Positions 61,248 through 64,000 of a stretch of DNA of 64,000 nt are shown here, piece by piece (positions within the stretch are counted from its first letter, which is position 1; every line of letters begins with the position of its first letter). The translations under genes were made by a program, and so were the position numbers. Under the pieces are notes generated by a model. It saw only the letters and a list, made by a program, of their open reading frames with translations, was not told where the DNA came from and ran no database searches. This DNA comes from Hahella chejuensis KCTC 2396 (GTDB taxonomy: Bacteria; Pseudomonadota; Gammaproteobacteria; Pseudomonadales; Oleiphilaceae), in assembly GCF_000012985.1 (NCBI RefSeq), contig NC_007645.1, forward strand, positions 5,971,001 through 6,035,000, in the 5' to 3' direction.

Positions 61248-62345
61248 TAACCTGGGATCGATATAGGCATTCTATGCCGCATATTTGATGCTTGGGTGAT
61301 TAAAGTATTTTTTCACCCTCGCAGGTTTCTTTTGCAACATACATATATGTGATCGGATTTTCTTTTTTGAGATCCCCTTTCTTTCGCGCCAGCTTACCGC
61401 TGTGAACTCCCGCTTTTAAGTCACGAATTCAAGTGTTCGTCCGGGTTCAATTCCGGGGAATAGGCGGGTAAATAGAATACTTCAATATGGTCCCGGTTCT
61501 CCTCAAGCCAGGCTTTCACCACCTTGGAGTGATGGACTCTCAGATTGTCCAGTATCAGGAAGACCTTGCGTCTGGCGTCTTTGATCAGCCGCTTCATGAA
61601 CCCTGTCAACCGGTCCGCGTCCATCGTTCCATCATAGATTTGAAACCTCACTTTGCCCTGGTTGCTGATCGCCGAGATCATATTGACCGACTCCCGCCTG
61701 GCGTTCAGGCGAATCACCGGCGTTTTCCCTTGGGGCGCATAGCCCCGCCCATGCTGGGCGTCGCTTCGCAGCCCTGTCTCGTCTCCCCAATAGATCTCAG
61801 CCCCTTCCGCCTTGGCTCGTCCCTTGATGACCGGGTAGTCCTCCTTCAGCCACTTCTCGACTAGAGACGGGTTTTGCTCATACGCTTTTTTCGCCGGTTT
61901 CTGTGGCGTGAAACCCCAGGCGGCCAGATAATTGCCGACCGTTCGGATCGCCAGCTGTTCTTCCGTCTCCTGCGCAATGAGCTGCTGCACCGCCTTACGG
62001 GTCCAAAGCGCATACTCCAGCTTGAGCTGATCCGGGCTGTTATCGGTAATCAAAAGCCTGATCCGGTTCTCCTGGGTTAGCGTCAGTCGCTGTCCTGAAC
62101 CGGGCTCTCGTCCGCGGGGCTTTGACTTAATCCCGCTAAACCCGTGCGCTTCATAAGCTCTGATCCATTTCCCCACCGTCAGGTTATGGACGCCGACCTT
62201 ATCGGCTATTTCATGATAGCTGTATCCCTGCTTGCGCAGTCGCACGGCTTGTTTTCTTTTTTCTTCCTGCGCGGCGGCAGGTAATGAGCGAGCATCATCT
62301 ATAATCATGCGGGCATTGTATCATGCTTATATCGGCACAGTGTTA
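61248..62345 (-). mobile_element. IS630-family insertion sequence (probably inactive)
   Basis: The element carries one transposase gene on the minus strand. Candidate ends are TA dinucleotides at 61248-61249 and 62344-62345, as expected for IS630 insertion at TA. Inside each lies a similar inverted segment: left GATATAGGCAT (from 61260), right GATATAAGCAT read on the minus strand (from 62333). The outermost bases match poorly, so the exact boundaries are uncertain. Length is about 1.1 kb, normal for the family. Confidence 0.6.
61272..62308 (-). pseudogene. IS630-family transposase, frameshifted at the C terminus
   Basis: The open frame runs 62308-61421 (295 residues). It has an N-terminal helix-turn-helix (RKQGYSYHEIADKVGVHNLT) and a DDE domain with catalytic Asp in YWGDETGLRSDAQ, Asp in LILDNLRVHHSK and Glu in YSPELNPDEHLN. 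The conserved continuation DLKAGVHSG begins after a one-base shift at about 61424. A second shift in a run of six As (minus strand; 61363-61368) restores KPARVKKYFNHPSIKYAA, ending at 61272. All catalytic acids survive but the last 45 or so residues are lost, so it is probably inactive. Confidence 0.8.
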
Positions 62346-62353
62346 TTAATATG

Positions 62354-62540
62354 GCAATGATATTGGCATGTTACGGCGTTTGTCCAGATTTAGCTCACAG
62401 AACACCCGAGATACGCTCTTATGACTCCAGCCGGCCCCAATGTCGAAGAATAGTGAACAGCTTGCTGAATCCATGAGCAGGACAGCGCCCATACGCTTCC
62501 TGCTGTTTGGCGTTCTCCTGCTCATTGCACCGTAGATCTG
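62354..62540 (-). pseudogene. Remnant of an IS3-family transposase OrfB
   Basis: Read on the minus strand, two frames give AYGRCPAHGFSKLFTILRHWG (minus-strand part about 62500-62430; key run HGFSKLFTILRHWG) and, after a shift, AGWSHKSVSRVFCELNLDKRR. These match the GF.KLF..LR..G-WNHKRVYRVYCEL segment before the DDE core of IS3-family OrfB. The DDE catalytic part is missing. The IS630 copy begins right after this fragment, so it may have landed in it. Confidence 0.55.
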
Positions 62541-62729
62541 GCTACGGAATCGCCGGGGTCAAAAACGCAACAGGGCATTCCTAAACTGGCACGGTCGTTG
62601 TTGAGCACAATCCACCATCTCACGTCTGAGTGCCAGCTATACAGCCTTTCCAGAGCATCTTTTATTCAATGCTCCAGACTAAGTCCCGCGTACATGGGTT
62701 TGAGACAACAATTCCCTTCACCAAGCACT
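62541..62729. other. Unassigned DNA between IS3 remnants
   Basis: These 189 bases lie between the OrfB-like and OrfA-like fragments. I see no open frame with supporting motifs; it may be decayed IS3 sequence. Confidence 0.3.
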
Positions 62730-62870
62730 TTATTGGTTGAATCCAAGTTTGAGCCGCTTGATACCACAAACCTCCATATATCCATCCTTTGACTTCCAGT
62801 TGTAATAGGTAGCGCCAGAAACTCCATTCTCACGACAGACTCGGCTACCGGCTTCCTCTGGTATATGGGG
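62730..62870 (-). pseudogene. Remnant of an IS3-family OrfA
   Basis: A minus-strand frame ending in TAA at 62730 contains RVCRENGVSGATYYNWKSK followed by EVCGIKRLK. This is the helix-turn-helix end of IS3-family OrfA (CREHGVS.ATYYNWKSK..G.EVSDIKRLK). The upstream part of OrfA cannot be followed beyond about 62870 and the usual leucine-zipper end is missing. Confidence 0.65.
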
Positions 62871-62872
62871 AG

Positions 62873-63049
62873 TTAGATAAGGACGAGGAAGGAAGGGTAG
62901 CGCACGTCCTCGCCCATCGCTTGACAGACCTGACGCCGCATCTCGAAGAGCTGGAATCGCGCTCGAGGGACTTTCACTGAGCGTTGAAGGAAGGTTGTCT
63001 TAGGGGGATGGGGATAGATGATCCAGCACAGCTGGTGTTCTTTTGACAT
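62873..63049 (-). CDS. Short hypothetical ORF
   Basis: A 58-codon ATG frame lies between the IS3 remnant and the rRNA terminator. The product is basic (RSVKVPRARFQLFEMRRQV), with no recognised domain. There is no strong ribosome site. It may be a truncated end of a gene interrupted by the insertion elements, or chance. Confidence 0.2.
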   Translation of the reverse strand: MSKEHQLCWIIYPHPPKTTFLQRSVKVPRARFQLFEMRRQVCQAMGEDVRYPSFLVLI

Positions 63050-63055
63050 AAAAAA

Positions 63056-63076
63056 AACCCGTCACGGGGACGGGTT
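63056..63076 (-). terminator. Terminator of the rRNA operon
   Basis: An 8-bp GC-rich stem (63056-63063 with 63069-63076) with a 5-base loop and a minus-strand T-run lies about 13 bases beyond the 5S gene. Confidence 0.9.
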
Positions 63077-63088
63077 CTTCGTATTAAG

Positions 63089-63204
63089 AGCCTGACGACG
63101 ACCTACTCTTGCATGGGAATCCACACTACCATCGGCGCTGGACTGTTTCACTTCTGAGTTCGGAATGGGATCAGGTGGTTCCAGTCCGCTATGATCATCA
63201 GGCA
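63089..63204 (-). rRNA. rrf: 5S ribosomal RNA
   Basis: The minus strand reads TGCCTGATGATCATAGCGG at the 5' end and TAGGTCGTCGTCAGGC at the 3' end, which pair as helix I. The internal CCCATTCCGAACTCAGAAGT (loop B/C region) and the GCCGATGGTAGTGTGG segment are standard gammaproteobacterial 5S. Length is about 116 bases. Confidence 0.97.
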
Positions 63205-63321
63205 AAACCGTTAAGCTTTGTCTTAGTTCTAGCTTGTCTAGTTGGCGCTTGGTCAGAAGACCTTTAACTTGGATAAGCAGTTATACTCAATCAATACCGG
63301 TAAATTACTTCGGTGTTATAT
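63205..63321 (-). other. 23S-5S spacer
   Basis: The spacer between 23S and 5S RNA is about 117 bases and holds no tRNA. It would contain the RNase processing sites. Confidence 0.7.

Positions 63322-64000
<679 letters not shown>

Noticed and set aside
61363..61424. Programmed frameshifting of the IS630 transposase
   Set aside because: Two shifts would be needed and only one has a slippery run; decay is simpler.
62598..62792. 64-codon plus-strand frame in the IS debris
   Set aside because: It overlaps the antisense of the IS3 OrfA remnant and shows no motifs.

Overview
The window looks like a chromosomal segment of a marine-type gammaproteobacterium. The dcw, ssp/pet, rplM-rpsI, secA-argJ and holD-rimI gene orders are those of Pseudomonas- and Oceanospirillales-like bacteria, and the flagellar stator is of the sodium (PomAB) kind. 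The overall impression fits a Hahella-like organism, but that name is an inference from memory and no 16S sequence is present to test it. Almost all genes are housekeeping. Accessory DNA is confined to about 59.4-63.05 kb.

Layout. 0.1-9.8 kb: a voltage-gated-like K+ channel, an HDOD signalling protein, ilvD, the helicase hrpB, and a minus-strand run TSUP permease-lgt-thyA-folA. 9.9-13.1 kb: an NRDE (TANGO2) protein, then (minus strand) pomA-pomB followed by a PilZ protein. 13.4-16.6 kb: xseB-ispA-dxs, giving isoprenoid precursors. 16.7-19.3 kb: ribA and moaC-moaD-moaA (molybdopterin; moaE is not here). 19.3-23.7 kb: secA-argJ-mutT. 24-25.5 kb: an M23 peptidase and, divergently, a DciA-type helicase loader. 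25.5-43.7 kb: a complete dcw cluster on the minus strand, in transcription order mraZ-rsmH-ftsL-ftsI-murE-murF-mraY-murD-ftsW-murG-murC-ddl-ftsQ-ftsA-ftsZ-lpxC, with a good sigma-70 promoter and four 10-bp-phased MraZ boxes in front of mraZ. 44.0-48.4 kb: rnpB (RNase P RNA) with its own promoter, rsmI, and divergent lpoA-yraN-diaA. 48.4-53.5 kb: sspAB, petABC (cytochrome bc1), rplM-rpsI. 53.5-59.4 kb: tatD, prfC, a CbiM-like membrane protein, rimI with a probable divergent holD (DNA polymerase III psi), and leuA.

59.4-64 kb: an AT-rich non-coding stretch leads to a secreted VWA-domain protein with a PEP-CTERM sorting tail. This is followed by an IS630-family element whose transposase is broken by two frameshifts, inserted beside or within the decayed remains of an IS3-family element. 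The window ends in the 3' part of a ribosomal RNA operon on the minus strand (5S complete, 23S partial).

The genes mainly serve peptidoglycan synthesis and division (dcw, lpoA, lgt, M23), protein export and translation (secA, prfC, rplM, rpsI, rsmH, rsmI, rimI), respiration (pet) and cofactor or amino-acid synthesis (ilvD, leuA, argJ, folA, thyA, ribA, moa, dxs, ispA). I found no clearly new multi-gene system. The points most worth a second look are the divergent HolD candidate, the VWA/PEP-CTERM protein, the PilZ gene behind the PomAB stator, the orphan CbiM-like protein, and the mra promoter architecture. All protein identifications are by motif and remembered family sequence, not by database search.
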